A stretch of DNA of 64,000 nt from Parafrigoribacterium mesophilum (GCF_039652555.1 NZ_JBDJAF010000001.1:124001-188000), one strand, 5' to 3'. Shown: positions 11,225 to 20,721, counted from the stretch's first letter. Numbers and translations: made by a program. The notes: a model not told the origin generated them from the sequence alone.

Positions 11225-11234
11225 GCTGTCATCC

Positions 11235-11795
11235 TCATTCGCTCGTTCTTTCTTCTTGGCTCCGCTGCTGTTGGCGCCGCTGGTCTTGACTCCGCTGCTC
11301 TTGAGTCCACTGGGCGACCTCGCGAGCGAGGTCTTCGACCCGATGGCCGGAGGTGTCCCAGGTGCGCGTCGCGAGGCTTCGGTACAGGCCGTTCCGGTCT
11401 GCCACCAGGCGATCCCAGGATTCGAGGCCGTCGGCCAGCAACGGACGTCCGGTTCCCGAAATCCGGGACTGCACCGCCTCGCGGCTCACGGTGAGCAGGG
11501 CGACCGGAAGGTCCGTCAGATCCCGTCTGGTATCCGCGTTGAGAATGGCGCCGCCGCCCAGCGCGACCACGGCGTCTTCACCGAGCGACTTCGCCACTTC
11601 GACCCGTTCGATGGCACGGAAGTGCTCCTCCCCGAACCTGCTGAACAGCTCGGGAATGGAGCCGTGCCCGTCGACGATCCGCCGGTCGGTGTCGACGAAG
11701 CGGCAGTGCAGCAGTCCGGCCACGCGCTTCCCGACCCGGGTCTTCCCCGCCCCGGGCGGACCGATGATGACAACCAGGGGACGTGCTGACGTCAC
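11235..11795 (-). CDS. aroK: Shikimate kinase with repetitive C-terminal tail
   Basis: Phosphorylates shikimate at the 3-hydroxyl. The P-loop GPPGAGKTRVGKRVA is at residues 12-26, shikimate contacts in FVDTDRRIV and ALGGGAILN, and the lid Arg in SGTGRPLL. GTG at 11795 overlaps the aroC stop as GTGA. The 186 aa are slightly longer than the usual 165-175 because of a Gln/Arg-rich tail (QEQRSQDQRRQQQRSQEERT) encoded by 15-bp tandem repeats at 11256-11315; the tail is unlikely to matter for catalysis. Confidence 0.94.
   Translation of the reverse strand: MTSARPLVVIIGPPGAGKTRVGKRVAGLLHCRFVDTDRRIVDGHGSIPELFSRFGEEHFRAIERVEVAKSLGEDAVVALGGGAILNADTRRDLTDLPVALLTVSREAVQSRISGTGRPLLADGLESWDRLVADRNGLYRSLATRTWDTSGHRVEDLAREVAQWTQEQRSQDQRRQQQRSQEERTSE
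11256..11315 (-). repeat. 15-bp tandem repeats at the end of aroK
   Basis: Four degenerate copies of a 15-bp unit (plus-strand copy 1 TTGGCTCCGCTGCTG) lie in frame and encode Q-x-Q-R-S-like pentapeptides at the AroK C-terminus. In-frame units suggest slippage that is tolerated by the protein. Confidence 0.75.
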
Positions 11796-13000
11796 TCGGT
11801 GCCGGTGCTTTCTGCCGTCGTGAGGAGGTTTTCCGGGATGTTGGACAGGTAGCCTTCGAGGTTGCGCTTGGTCTCCGGCAGCGAGTCACCGCCGAACTTC
11901 TCAACGACGGCGGCGGCGAGCACGAGCGCGACCATGGCCTCCGCCACGACTCCGGCTGCGGGCACGGCGCAGACATCCGAGCGCTGATGGTGTGCTCCCG
12001 CCGCCTCGCCGGTCGCCACATCCACGGTGCGTAGCGAATGCGGCACCGTCGAGATCGGCTTCATGCCGGCTCGCACCCGCAGGACAGTGCCCGTGGTCAT
12101 GCCGCCTTCTGTGCCTCCGGCACGGTCGGTGAGCCGGGCGATCCCGTTGTCCGTCTGCACGAGTTCATCGTGGGCGTGCGATCCGCGCCTGGTCGTGGTG
12201 AGGAATCCGTCGCCCACCTCGACGCCTTTGATCGCCTGGATGCTCATCAGTGCGCCGGCGAGTTGGGAATCCAGACGCCGGTCCCAGTGGGTGTAGGAAC
12301 CCAGGCCGGGCGGCAGGCCATAGGCGAGGACCTCGACCACTCCGCCCAGCGTGTCGCCGTCCTGCTGCGCGCTTTCCACTTCGGCGACCATCAGTGCAGA
12401 CGTCGCCGGATCCAGGCAGCGCAGCGGATCGGCATCCAGCCGCTCGACATCGTCGGGGTGCGGCAGCGGCGATCCCTCCGGAACGCGCACCGGGCCGATG
12501 GCCAAGGTGTGACTGACGAGTCGGATGCCCAGCTCGGCGAGGAAGGCGCGCACCAGGGCGCCGAGCGCCACCCGAGCGGCGGTTTCCCGGGCGCTGGCGC
12601 GTTCGAGCACGTTGCGGGCCTCCGAAAACCCGTACTTCTGCATGCCGACGAGGTCGGCGTGTCCCGGCCGTGGTCGGGTCAGTGCGGCGCCGCGCCCTTT
12701 GGGCAGAGTCTCTAGGTCGACCGGTTCCGCGCTCATCACGTCGACCCAGCGTGGCCATTCGGTGTTGCCGATCCGCAGCGCGATAGGGCTGCCCATGCTC
12801 AGGCCGAAGCGCACCCCGCTGGAAAAGGCCAGCTCATCGGCTTCGAACTTCATTCGCGCGCCGCGGCCGAAGCCCAGCTTGCGGCGGGCCAGATCGGCGC
12901 GTACTTGGTCCAACGACAGCGGCACACCGGCTGGCAGACCCTCGAGGATCGCCACCAGTTCCGGTCCGTGCGATTCTCCTGCGGTCAACCATCGAAGCAT
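11792..13000 (-). CDS. aroC: Chorismate synthase
   Basis: Converts EPSP to chorismate with reduced FMN. Starts MLRWLTAGESHGPELVAILE (ATG at 13000), which holds the first family signature with catalytic His in GESHG; the later GMTTGTVLRVRAGMKPISTV segment and the ARETAARVALGA region complete the family set. 402 aa is the usual actinobacterial length. The frame stays open to 13123, but that extension overlaps aroE and lacks homology. Its stop overlaps the aroK start. Confidence 0.96.
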   Translation of the reverse strand: MLRWLTAGESHGPELVAILEGLPAGVPLSLDQVRADLARRKLGFGRGARMKFEADELAFSSGVRFGLSMGSPIALRIGNTEWPRWVDVMSAEPVDLETLPKGRGAALTRPRPGHADLVGMQKYGFSEARNVLERASARETAARVALGALVRAFLAELGIRLVSHTLAIGPVRVPEGSPLPHPDDVERLDADPLRCLDPATSALMVAEVESAQQDGDTLGGVVEVLAYGLPPGLGSYTHWDRRLDSQLAGALMSIQAIKGVEVGDGFLTTTRRGSHAHDELVQTDNGIARLTDRAGGTEGGMTTGTVLRVRAGMKPISTVPHSLRTVDVATGEAAGAHHQRSDVCAVPAAGVVAEAMVALVLAAAVVEKFGGDSLPETKRNLEGYLSNIPENLLTTAESTGTE

Positions 13001-13028
13001 GTATCGATCTTCCCATAACGCCGGAGCG

Positions 13029-13892
13029 TCAGTCGTTGGCCAACCCGACGCTGTGCCGCATGGCGTCGATGACGCGGGGCTCGCTGTCAAGTTCTGTGTC
13101 CTGGTCGCCTGACACGAACACACGTACCTGCCGCAACGCCTGCCACATCAGCATTTCCAACCCGGAGAGAACCGTCCCGCCGGCATCGGACCACCGCTCT
13201 GCCAGTCCGGTCGGCCAGGGGTCGTAGGTGACATCGAGCAGAACGGCATCCCGGCTAAGCGCTGCAGGGACGGGAAACTCAAGGTTCACGTCGCCTGGCA
13301 CGGTGCTGACGACGAGCGTAGGCGGGACGTCGGGCGGCGTGCCCAACGGGACGGTGACGAGGTCGACGCCGAGCCGCTGCGCCAGGGATTCCAGGTGACG
13401 CGCCTTCCGCGGTGATCTGGCGCTGATGGTCACGGAAGCGGCCCCGAGGCGGGCCAGTGCCACGAGCACCGACGTGGCGGTGGCGCCGGAGCCGAGGATG
13501 TGGGCATCCCGCGGGTCGGCGCCTGCCGCACTGAGCGCATCCATGACTCCACCCACGTCGGTGTTGAAACCGTGCAGGGTCACCCGGTCGGCGCCGGGTC
13601 GGAACAACACGGTGTTGGCGACACCTATCATGGCGACCAGGTCGTCGCTCTCGTCCAGGAGTGGCACGACGGCGCGTTTGAGCGGCATGGTGAGCGACAG
13701 TCCCCGCCACTCGGACCCCAGCGCAGCGACGAACGAGGGCAGAGCGGCATCGGTGACGTCGACGGTCTCGTAGTTCCAGGGCAGGTCGAGCACCGCGTAG
13801 GCAGCGGCGTGCAGCAACGGGGAGCGCGAATGCTGAATCGGATGGCCGAGCACCGCGAGCCTCGTCTGCGCTCCTGCGGGAATCCGGGTCAC
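13029..13892 (-). CDS. aroE: Shikimate dehydrogenase
   Basis: NADPH-dependent reduction of 3-dehydroshikimate. The 287 aa protein has the substrate site HPIQHSRSPLLHAAAYA, the catalytic Lys in LTMPLKRAVVP, and the Asp partner in GFNTDVGG; the nucleotide-binding loop is GSGATATSV. GTG at 13892 overlaps the mltG stop as GTGA, so the longer open frame to 14231 is rejected. Gene order mltG-aroE-aroC-aroK-aroB is conserved. Confidence 0.94.
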   Translation of the reverse strand: MTRIPAGAQTRLAVLGHPIQHSRSPLLHAAAYAVLDLPWNYETVDVTDAALPSFVAALGSEWRGLSLTMPLKRAVVPLLDESDDLVAMIGVANTVLFRPGADRVTLHGFNTDVGGVMDALSAAGADPRDAHILGSGATATSVLVALARLGAASVTISARSPRKARHLESLAQRLGVDLVTVPLGTPPDVPPTLVVSTVPGDVNLEFPVPAALSRDAVLLDVTYDPWPTGLAERWSDAGGTVLSGLEMLMWQALRQVRVFVSGDQDTELDSEPRVIDAMRHSVGLAND

Positions 13893-15085
13893 TGATCGAA
13901 GCCCGGGTGGTCCCGCAACCACTGCTGCCACCGCTTCACTGCTACGTTGTGCTCCTCGAACGTCGAGGAGAACACGGTCTCCCCGGTCTCGCCGTTGACC
14001 AACACGAAATACAGCCAGGGTCCGTCGGCTGGATGCAGGGTCGCATTGATGGCGGCATCGCCGGGGTTGGAGATGGGGCCGACCGGCAGTCCCGGGTTCG
14101 CGTAGGTGTTGTACCGGTTCGTCTTGTCGGCGCGTTCCGAGTCGGAGGTGCTGATCGTGGTGCCACCCGCTCCGTAGCTGACCGTGGCGTCGGACTGTAG
14201 ATTCATGCCTTGAGCGATCCGGTTCTCCCACACCCTGGCCACCTTCGGGAAGTCGGCCTCTGGGCCGCCTTCCTTCTGGGTGATGGAGGCGAGAGTGAGC
14301 ACGCGATGCCGGTCGGCTGGGGCAACGCCTGCGGCATCCAGCACCTGGAACATCTTCGAGACCATGGTCTGGAACACGTCGTGCGCGCTCATGCCCGGTT
14401 CCAGGTTGTAGGTCGCGGGGAAGAGGTATCCCTCCAGGCGGGGCGCCTCAGCCGGGAGGCCGTACGAGGTGTAATCGTCAGCAGCGGCCTGTGCTTGGTC
14501 GGCGGTGATGCCGGTGGACTCGCTGAGGGCGGCCAGGCGCTTCACCACTCCGGCGACGGTGGTTCCCTCCGGGACCACCAGTCGGGTCTGCACCTTGTTG
14601 GCGGGGTCGGTCAGCGCCTTGAGCGCCGACGATGCGCTCATCTTCTTCTTGAGCTTGTAGCTGCCTGGGTGAAACTGCACCGGTGGATCCTGCACGAGGA
14701 GGAGTTTGTAGAAGGCCGTATAGGTTTTCGTGACGCCCGCCTTCTGCAGCAGCGTCGCGACATCCGAACCGATTTGGCCATTGGTGATCGTGACGACCAC
14801 GTCGCCGCTGCCTGCGCCGACGTAATCGACCGGGGCTTCCCAGCCCATCAGATGCCTGACCTGCGGCTGGAAATTCGTCCACACGACCGCTCCGTCCGCG
14901 ACGATCAGCGCCAGAACGGTGAGCAGCACCCAGAGCCAGGTGAGACGCCGGCGTCGTGGCGGGCGGCGACGGTCACGTCGCAGAGGAAGCGTCGGTTCCG
15001 TCTGGTCGGGCCGGGACGCTGCATCACCGGAACTCTCGCTCCAGTTGACGAGATCATCGAAGTTGGGCGTTTCTGCCACAATCAC
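13889..15085 (-). CDS. mltG: Endolytic murein transglycosylase MltG
   Basis: Membrane-bound YceG-family lytic transglycosylase that cleaves nascent glycan strands and terminates their growth. The 398 aa protein has a basic cytoplasmic N-terminus (RRDRRRPPRRRR), one membrane segment near residues 48-68 (WLWVLLTVLALIVADGAVVW), a LysM-like region, and the catalytic domain with LEGYLFPATY, the catalytic Glu in ASITQKEGG and NTYANPGLPVGPISNPG. The GTG start overlaps the ruvX stop (GTGA). Confidence 0.95.
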   Translation of the reverse strand: MIVAETPNFDDLVNWSESSGDAASRPDQTEPTLPLRRDRRRPPRRRRLTWLWVLLTVLALIVADGAVVWTNFQPQVRHLMGWEAPVDYVGAGSGDVVVTITNGQIGSDVATLLQKAGVTKTYTAFYKLLLVQDPPVQFHPGSYKLKKKMSASSALKALTDPANKVQTRLVVPEGTTVAGVVKRLAALSESTGITADQAQAAADDYTSYGLPAEAPRLEGYLFPATYNLEPGMSAHDVFQTMVSKMFQVLDAAGVAPADRHRVLTLASITQKEGGPEADFPKVARVWENRIAQGMNLQSDATVSYGAGGTTISTSDSERADKTNRYNTYANPGLPVGPISNPGDAAINATLHPADGPWLYFVLVNGETGETVFSSTFEEHNVAVKRWQQWLRDHPGFDQ

Positions 15086-15543
15086 AGTCCTTCTTGGGGG
15101 ACTACCGGCGCACCGGGTGTGGTCCCGGCGGCGCGTTCGAAGTCGAGGGCGTGCTGCAAAATTATCACGGCCGCCGCCTGGTCGATGACGGCACGGGAGC
15201 GCCTCGCGTTGCGTCCGGATGCTCGCAGGTTCCGCCCGGCGGCGACGGTGGAGAGCCTCTCATCCACCATCCGCACTGGCGTCGTGGACGCTCCGGCGAG
15301 GGCCTCGGCGAACGCAACGGCATCGCCGGTGGAGGCGGTGTGTCGCCCGGAAAGCGCCAGAGGCAGGCCGACGACGAACTCGAATGCTTCCAGCTCGGCA
15401 GCGATGCGCAGAATCTCGGCAACGTCGCCTGCTCCGCGCGCGACCGTGGCGACCGGTGTGGCAATCAGGCCGTCCGGATCACTACGCGCAACACCCACGC
15501 GTACCTTTCCGACGTCGATGCCCATCCGCACTCCGCGCCGCAC
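15082..15543 (-). CDS. ruvX: Holliday junction resolvase-like protein RuvX/YqgF
   Basis: An RNase H-fold nuclease of the YqgF family, implicated in rRNA processing and proposed as a Holliday junction resolvase. The 153 aa protein has the acidic residues in GIDVGKVRVGVA (Asp), DERLSTVAAG (Glu) and AVIDQAAAVIIL (Asp). It lies 3 nt after alaS and overlaps mltG, a standard alaS-ruvX-mltG arrangement. Confidence 0.94.
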   Translation of the reverse strand: MRRGVRMGIDVGKVRVGVARSDPDGLIATPVATVARGAGDVAEILRIAAELEAFEFVVGLPLALSGRHTASTGDAVAFAEALAGASTTPVRMVDERLSTVAAGRNLRASGRNARRSRAVIDQAAAVIILQHALDFERAAGTTPGAPVVPQEGL

Positions 15544-15546
15544 CGG

Positions 15547-18201
15547 CTACCTCGGCAGTTCGTGCGCAATGGCCTTCAACGCTGCCGGAACGGCTGAGAC
15601 ATCCGTGCCGCCGCCCTGTGCCAGATCGTCCCGTCCGCCGCCGCCGCCGCCGAGGACGCCTGCCGCGGTCTTGGCCAGCACGCCGGCGCGAATCCCGAGC
15701 CCTCGTGCCGCCTCGGTGACCCCGACGATGACGGCGGGTTTTCCGCCAATCTCGGCCGCCAGCGCGACCACGGCGGGACCCGAACCGAGCCGGGCGCGCA
15801 CTCCGGTGACCAGGGACCGCAACTCGTCCGAGGACGAGAGCGAGCCGACGTCGCTGCTCACCACCGTGAGTTCTCCGACACGCGTGGCGGACTCGGCGAG
15901 CTGAGGTATCCGGGAGGTCAGTGCCGCTGACTCGAACTGCGCAATTTTCTTCTCGGCGGCCTTCAGGTTGGCCACCAGTTCGGTGATGCGCTCCGGCAAG
16001 CTCTCCCGCGGGGTCTTCAGACTTGAGGTCAGTTGCGAGACGATGGCGCGCTCGGCGGCGAAGTCTTTGAATGCTTCCCGTCCGACGAGTGACTCGATGC
16101 GGCGGTTCGCCGATCCGACCGACGACTCGCTGACCAGGTTGATCACGCCGACTTCGGCGCTGCGTGACACATGGGTGCCGGCGCACAGTTCGCGCGACCA
16201 CGGGCCGCCGATGTCGACCACCCGCACCGACTGCCCGTACTTCTCGCCGAACAGCGCCATGGCGCCCATCGCCTTGGCCTCGGCCAGCGGCATGACGCGC
16301 GTTTCCACCTCGAGGTTCTGCCGGATGGCGTTGTTGGCGATCTCCTCGATCTCCGTCTTCGTCTCGGGCGAGAGCGCACTGCTCCAGTGGAAGTCCAGCC
16401 GCATGTAGCCGGCCTTGTTGTACGATCCCGCCTGGTGGGCCTGGGGTCCCAGTACCTGCCGCAGGGCGGCGTGGATGAGGTGCGTCGCGGAGTGCGCCTG
16501 CGTGGCGCCGCGCCGCCAGTCGGGATCCACGATCGTGGTTGCGGCATCGCCCACGGCGACCGCGCCGCTGTGCACGAGCACCTTGTGGCTGACCAGGCCC
16601 TTGACCGGGCGCTGCACATCGAGCACCTCGAGTTCAAAGCCGTCGCCGATGATGGTGCCGGCATCCGCCTCTTGCCCGCCGGATTCGGCGTACAGCGAGG
16701 TTTCCGCGAGGATCACCTCGGCCACGTCGCCGACACTCGCGGCCGGAACGGTCGCGGCGTCTTTGATGATGCCGAGGACGGTGGTGTCGGTGGTGAGGAA
16801 GTCGTAACCGGTGAAGGTGGTCTCGCCCTGGGCGCGAAACGCGCTGTACACCGAGAGGTCGGCTAATTGATGCTTCTTGGCTCTCGCGTCCGCCTTGGCC
16901 TTGGCGCGTTGCTGCGCCATGAGCGTGTCGAACGCGGCGCGGTCAACCGTCAAGCCCGCTTCTTCCGCGATCTCGAGGGTGAGGTCGATCGGGAAGCCGA
17001 ACGTGTCGTGCAGCAGGAACGCGGTGTCCCCGCCGAGTTGGGCGGCGCCGGTCTTCTTGGACTTGGCCACGGCGAGATCGAGGATGCTGGTGCCGCTGGC
17101 CAGGGTAGCTCGGAAGGTCTCTTCCTCGGCATAGGCCAGCCGACCGATGCGGGGGAAATCCTTCGCGACGTCCGGGTACGCGTCCTTCATCGCGTCCCGG
17201 GAGGCCGGGAACAGTTCGGTGAACACCGGCGCATCCACGCCGAGCAGGCGCATGGCGCGCACGCTGCGGCGCAGCAGCCGCCGCAGGATGTAGCCGCGCC
17301 CCTCGTTGGACGGGGTGATTCCGTCGGCCATCAGCATCAGGGCAGAGCGCACATGGTCCGCTACGATCCGCATCCGCACATCGTCGGCGTGATCGGCACC
17401 GTAGGTCCGGCCGGACAGGGATGCGGCGAGGTCGAGCACCGGGCGCACCTGGTCGATCTCGTACATGTTCTGGACGCCCTGCTTGATGAAGGCGACCCGC
17501 TCGATCCCCATCCCGGTGTCGATGTTCTTCTTCGGCAGGTCGCCGAGGATCTCGAAGTCGTCCTTGCCGCGACCCTCACCGCGGAGGTACTGCATGAAGA
17601 CCAGGTTCCAGATTTCGACGTAGCGGTCATCGTCGGTGGCTGGACCGCCGTCCACGCCGTAGCCGGGGCCTCGGTCGAAGAAGATCTCGGAGCACGGGCC
17701 GGCCGGTCCGGGCTGACCGGTGGACCAGTAGTTGGAGGCCATGCCAAGACGCTGGATGCGATTTTCGGCCACACCGACGGCGCGCCAGTACTTCAGCGCC
17801 TCGTCGTCATCTTGGTAAATGGTGACCCAGAGGTCCTTCTCGTCGAATCCGTAGCCGCCGTCCGCGTCGCTGGTGGTGAGCAATTCCCAGGCGTACGCGA
17901 TGGCCTGTTCTTTGAAGTAGTCGCCGAACGAGAAGTTGCCGGCCATCTGGAAGAACGTGCCGTGCCGGGGTGTCTTGCCGACCTCCTCGATGTCGTTGGT
18001 GCGGATGCACTTCTGCACGCTCGTCGCGCGCGGGTACGGGGCCGGAACCAGCCCGGTGAGGTACGGCACGAACGGCACCATCCCTGCGACGGTGAACAGC
18101 AGGGTGGGGTCGTCGCTGACCAGTGAGGCCGAGGGCACCACGGTGTGCCCGCGTCCTGCAAAAAAGTCGAGCCAGCGTCGACGGATATCAGCGGTCTGCA
18201 T
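15547..18201 (-). CDS. alaS: Alanyl-tRNA synthetase
   Basis: Charges tRNA-Ala and edits mis-charged Ser/Gly. The 884 aa protein has the class II core (RWLDFFAGRGHTVVPS; FFQMAGNFSFGDYFK; RLLRRSVRAMRLLG), the editing domain zinc ligands in HSATHLIHAAL and CAGTHVSRS, and the C-terminal glycine-rich GGGGGGRDDLAQGGG motif. The ATG at 18201 overlaps the upstream small gene by 14 nt. Confidence 0.97.
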   Translation of the reverse strand: MQTADIRRRWLDFFAGRGHTVVPSASLVSDDPTLLFTVAGMVPFVPYLTGLVPAPYPRATSVQKCIRTNDIEEVGKTPRHGTFFQMAGNFSFGDYFKEQAIAYAWELLTTSDADGGYGFDEKDLWVTIYQDDDEALKYWRAVGVAENRIQRLGMASNYWSTGQPGPAGPCSEIFFDRGPGYGVDGGPATDDDRYVEIWNLVFMQYLRGEGRGKDDFEILGDLPKKNIDTGMGIERVAFIKQGVQNMYEIDQVRPVLDLAASLSGRTYGADHADDVRMRIVADHVRSALMLMADGITPSNEGRGYILRRLLRRSVRAMRLLGVDAPVFTELFPASRDAMKDAYPDVAKDFPRIGRLAYAEEETFRATLASGTSILDLAVAKSKKTGAAQLGGDTAFLLHDTFGFPIDLTLEIAEEAGLTVDRAAFDTLMAQQRAKAKADARAKKHQLADLSVYSAFRAQGETTFTGYDFLTTDTTVLGIIKDAATVPAASVGDVAEVILAETSLYAESGGQEADAGTIIGDGFELEVLDVQRPVKGLVSHKVLVHSGAVAVGDAATTIVDPDWRRGATQAHSATHLIHAALRQVLGPQAHQAGSYNKAGYMRLDFHWSSALSPETKTEIEEIANNAIRQNLEVETRVMPLAEAKAMGAMALFGEKYGQSVRVVDIGGPWSRELCAGTHVSRSAEVGVINLVSESSVGSANRRIESLVGREAFKDFAAERAIVSQLTSSLKTPRESLPERITELVANLKAAEKKIAQFESAALTSRIPQLAESATRVGELTVVSSDVGSLSSSDELRSLVTGVRARLGSGPAVVALAAEIGGKPAVIVGVTEAARGLGIRAGVLAKTAAGVLGGGGGGRDDLAQGGGTDVSAVPAALKAIAHELPR

Positions 18202-18397
18202 ACTGTCCCGGGGTCGTGTGCTGGGCGGTCAGTTCGGTTTCGCGGGTTCGGTAGCCTTCGACGAGAGCGTTGTTGAACTCGCGGGCCTTCTCCCCCACTG
18301 TCGCGAAAAAGTCCTTGCCCTGAGCGGTTTTGTTGAATTGGTGGGCGGCGAAAAACCCGATGCCGACGCCGAGCATCAGCAAGACTGCATTCTTCAT
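18188..18397 (-). CDS. Small membrane-anchored protein between rpsD and alaS
   Basis: A 69 aa protein starting MKNAVLLMLGVGIGFFAAHQ, with a single N-terminal hydrophobic segment and then a charged helix (KDFFATVGEKAREFNNALVEGY). ATG at 18397 has GGAG about 10 nt upstream; the open frame to 18439 lacks such a signal. It overlaps alaS by 14 nt, so it is probably co-translated. It resembles uncharacterised small proteins at this place in related actinobacteria (from memory); no function is known. Confidence 0.75.
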   Translation of the reverse strand: MKNAVLLMLGVGIGFFAAHQFNKTAQGKDFFATVGEKAREFNNALVEGYRTRETELTAQHTTPGQYADR

Positions 18398-18482
18398 GAG
18401 CACTGCTCCTAACGGACGACGGAAATGAGGGACGGCCAAAGGTCCAGCTTACTTCTCGCCGGATGGCTGCCTGGCAAACGCA

Positions 18483-18517
18483 AAGGAGCGGATCATCCTG
18501 TGGATGAGCCGCTCCTT
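18483..18517 (-). terminator. Terminator hairpin after rpsD
   Basis: A 16-bp stem with one mismatch (arms 18483-18498 and 18502-18517, left arm starting AAGGAGCGG) and a 3-nt loop, 20 nt after the rpsD stop. On the minus strand it is followed by the T-rich TTTGCGTTTG. Confidence 0.8.
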
Positions 18518-18536
18518 CTGCGTCGTGCGGAGGTGG

Positions 18537-19166
18537 TTACCTGGCCGCGTAGTACTCGACGACGAGTTGGACTTCACAGGTCACCGGGACCTCGGCGCGC
18601 TTCGGGCGGCGCACCAGGCGCGCCTGCAGCTTGTCGAGCTCGACCTCGAGGTAGCCGGGGGTCTTCGGGAGCACCTCGGCGTGACCGCCGGCTGCGGCGA
18701 CCTGGAACGGCTCCATGGCCTCGCTCTTGGCGTGCACGTGGATGAGCTGACCGGGGCTCACGCGGTACGACGGACGGTCGACGCGCTTGCCGTCCACCAG
18801 GATGTGACGGTGCACGATCAGCTGGCGAGCCTGCGCAGTCGTGCGGGCAAATGCCGCACGAACCAGCAGCGCATCCAGGCGCATCTCGAGAAGCTCAACC
18901 AGGTTTTCACCGGTCAGCCCCTGCGCACGGCGGGCTTCCTGGAATACGATCTTCAGCTGCGCCTCACGGATGCCGTACTGGGCACGCAGGCGCTGCTTCT
19001 CGCGAAGACGCACCGCGTAGTCGGAGTCGGTCTTGCGCTTGGTGCGGCCGTGCTCCCCCGGCGGGTACGGACGCTTTTCCAGATATTTGGCCGCCTTCGG
19101 CGTGAGCGGGATGCCCAGCGCCCGCGACAGGCGGGTCTTGCTTCGAGTACGTGACTTGGTAGACAC
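18537..19166 (-). CDS. rpsD: 30S ribosomal protein S4
   Basis: Primary 16S-binding ribosomal protein that nucleates the 5' domain. The 209 aa protein begins at GTG 19166 (VSTKSRTRSKTRLSRALGIP) after AAAGGA and carries the S4 RNA-binding domain (MRLDALLVRAAFARTTAQARQLI, RHILVDGKRVDRPSYRV). The absence of zinc-type Cys residues near the N-terminus makes it a C-minus form. It stands apart from the ribosomal protein operons and ends at a strong hairpin; the 19167-19364 gap shows no other gene. Confidence 0.95.
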   Translation of the reverse strand: MSTKSRTRSKTRLSRALGIPLTPKAAKYLEKRPYPPGEHGRTKRKTDSDYAVRLREKQRLRAQYGIREAQLKIVFQEARRAQGLTGENLVELLEMRLDALLVRAAFARTTAQARQLIVHRHILVDGKRVDRPSYRVSPGQLIHVHAKSEAMEPFQVAAAGGHAEVLPKTPGYLEVELDKLQARLVRRPKRAEVPVTCEVQLVVEYYAAR

Positions 19167-19364
19167 GGTGTCCTTTCGGTGCTCAATCATCGGTCTTCAA
19201 CTTGCCGCGCCGGCGCACTGGTGTGCCCGACGGATTACGAAGAGGGATGCGCCACGGGGTACCGTCCGGCTAAAGGACGCTTCCCCATCCAGTTCAGGCA
19301 TCACGGCAGCCGTGCGCGACAACCTACTGTTGGCAACAGCAACGATATCAGTAAAGTACCGGTG

Positions 19365-20714
19365 CTAAGTGCCGCGGATGATGGCGCGCAGTTTTGCCAG
19401 CCGGGCGGCGACGTCGCGTTCGTTCCCGTGCTCCGTCGGCGTGTAGTACTGCGTGGCGAGCAGTTCGTCAGGGGCGTATTGCTGTGCCAGCACGCCGAGG
19501 TCGTCGTCGTGCGGATACCGGTAGCCCTTGCCTGCCCCAAGTTTCGTGGCCCCCGAGTAGTGCGAGTCGCGCAGGTGCGGCGGCACTCGTCCCATCCGGC
19601 CGGCTCGCACATCCGCGATCGCGGCATCCACCGCGAGATAGGCGGCGTTCGATTTGGGCGCCAGCGACAGGTGCACGACCGCTTGCGCAAGCGGGATGCG
19701 GCCCTCCGGCATGCCGATCAGCTGCACCGCATCCGCGGCGGCCACCGCGACAACCAACGCCTGCGGGTCGGCCATTCCGATGTCTTCCGACGCCAGAATG
19801 ATGATGCGCCTGGCGATAAACCGCGGATCTTCCCCCGCCTCGATCATCCTGGCCAGATAGTGCAGTGCGGCATCGACGTCGGAGCCGCGCACCGATTTGA
19901 TGAAGGCGCTGATCACGTCGTAGTGCTCGTCGCCCTGCCGGTCATAGCGCAGCAGCGCCCGGTCCACCGTTTCGGCGACCAGTTCTGCGCTCACCGTCGG
20001 CAGCTCGGCGATGTCCTGCTCCGTCTGCGCCGGCGCCGTGGTCACGGCGTAGGCTGCCGCCTCCAGTGCTGTGAGTGCCCGGCGCGCGTCTCCGGACGCC
20101 AACCGGATGATCGACGAGCGCGCCTCGGGCGCCAAGCGGATGCTGCCGTTCAGTCCGCGCGGATCGTCGACCGCACGGTCCACGACCGTACCGAGGTCGT
20201 CATCGGACAACGCAGTGAGGGTGAGCAGCAGTGACCGGGACAGCAGCGGGGCGATCACCGAGAACGACGGGTTTTCGGTCGTCGCAGCGATCAGGACCAC
20301 CCAGCCGTTCTCCACCCCCGGCAGGAGGGCATCCTGCTGCGCCTTGCTGAACCGGTGGATCTCGTCGAGAAACAACACCGTCGAGCGGCCGTAGAGATCG
20401 CGCGTGGTCATCGCCTCCTCCATGGCCAGGCGCACGTCCTTAACGCCGGCGGTGACGGCGGACAGCTGCACGAACGCTCGACCGGAGGTGCGGGCGATCG
20501 CCTGGGCGATGGTCGTCTTTCCGGTGCCGGGTGGCCCCCACAGAATGACTGACGCCGCTCCCTGCGGGCCGCTTGAGTCCGCGGCGAGGCCGAGCAGGGG
20601 CGATCCCGGGGTGAGCAAATGGCGTTGCCCGGCGACCTCATCCAGAGAGCGGGGACGCATCCGCACCGCCAGCGGCGTGGCGCCGGCATGCAAGCCGAGC
20701 TGCGTATCCACCAT
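19365..20714 (-). CDS. rarA: Replication-associated recombination protein A (RarA/MgsA)
   Basis: A clamp-loader-like AAA+ ATPase that acts at stalled replication forks. The 449 aa protein has Walker A GPPGTGKTTIAQAI, Walker B VLFLDEIHRFSKAQQ, sensor 1 IAATTENPSFSV, and the C-terminal region DVDAALHYLARMIEAGEDP and QALVVAVAAADAV. ATG at 20714 is chosen by homology (MVDTQLGLHAGATPLAVRMR); a TACCAT box 7 nt upstream and the lack of a Shine-Dalgarno suggest a leaderless message. Divergent from the cyclophilin gene. Confidence 0.95.
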   Translation of the reverse strand: MVDTQLGLHAGATPLAVRMRPRSLDEVAGQRHLLTPGSPLLGLAADSSGPQGAASVILWGPPGTGKTTIAQAIARTSGRAFVQLSAVTAGVKDVRLAMEEAMTTRDLYGRSTVLFLDEIHRFSKAQQDALLPGVENGWVVLIAATTENPSFSVIAPLLSRSLLLTLTALSDDDLGTVVDRAVDDPRGLNGSIRLAPEARSSIIRLASGDARRALTALEAAAYAVTTAPAQTEQDIAELPTVSAELVAETVDRALLRYDRQGDEHYDVISAFIKSVRGSDVDAALHYLARMIEAGEDPRFIARRIIILASEDIGMADPQALVVAVAAADAVQLIGMPEGRIPLAQAVVHLSLAPKSNAAYLAVDAAIADVRAGRMGRVPPHLRDSHYSGATKLGAGKGYRYPHDDDLGVLAQQYAPDELLATQYYTPTEHGNERDVAARLAKLRAIIRGT

Positions 20715-20721
20715 GAAAGCT

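Noticed and set aside
13003..13123. N-terminal extension of chorismate synthase
   Set aside because: It overlaps aroE and precedes the invariant MLRWLTAGESHG start.
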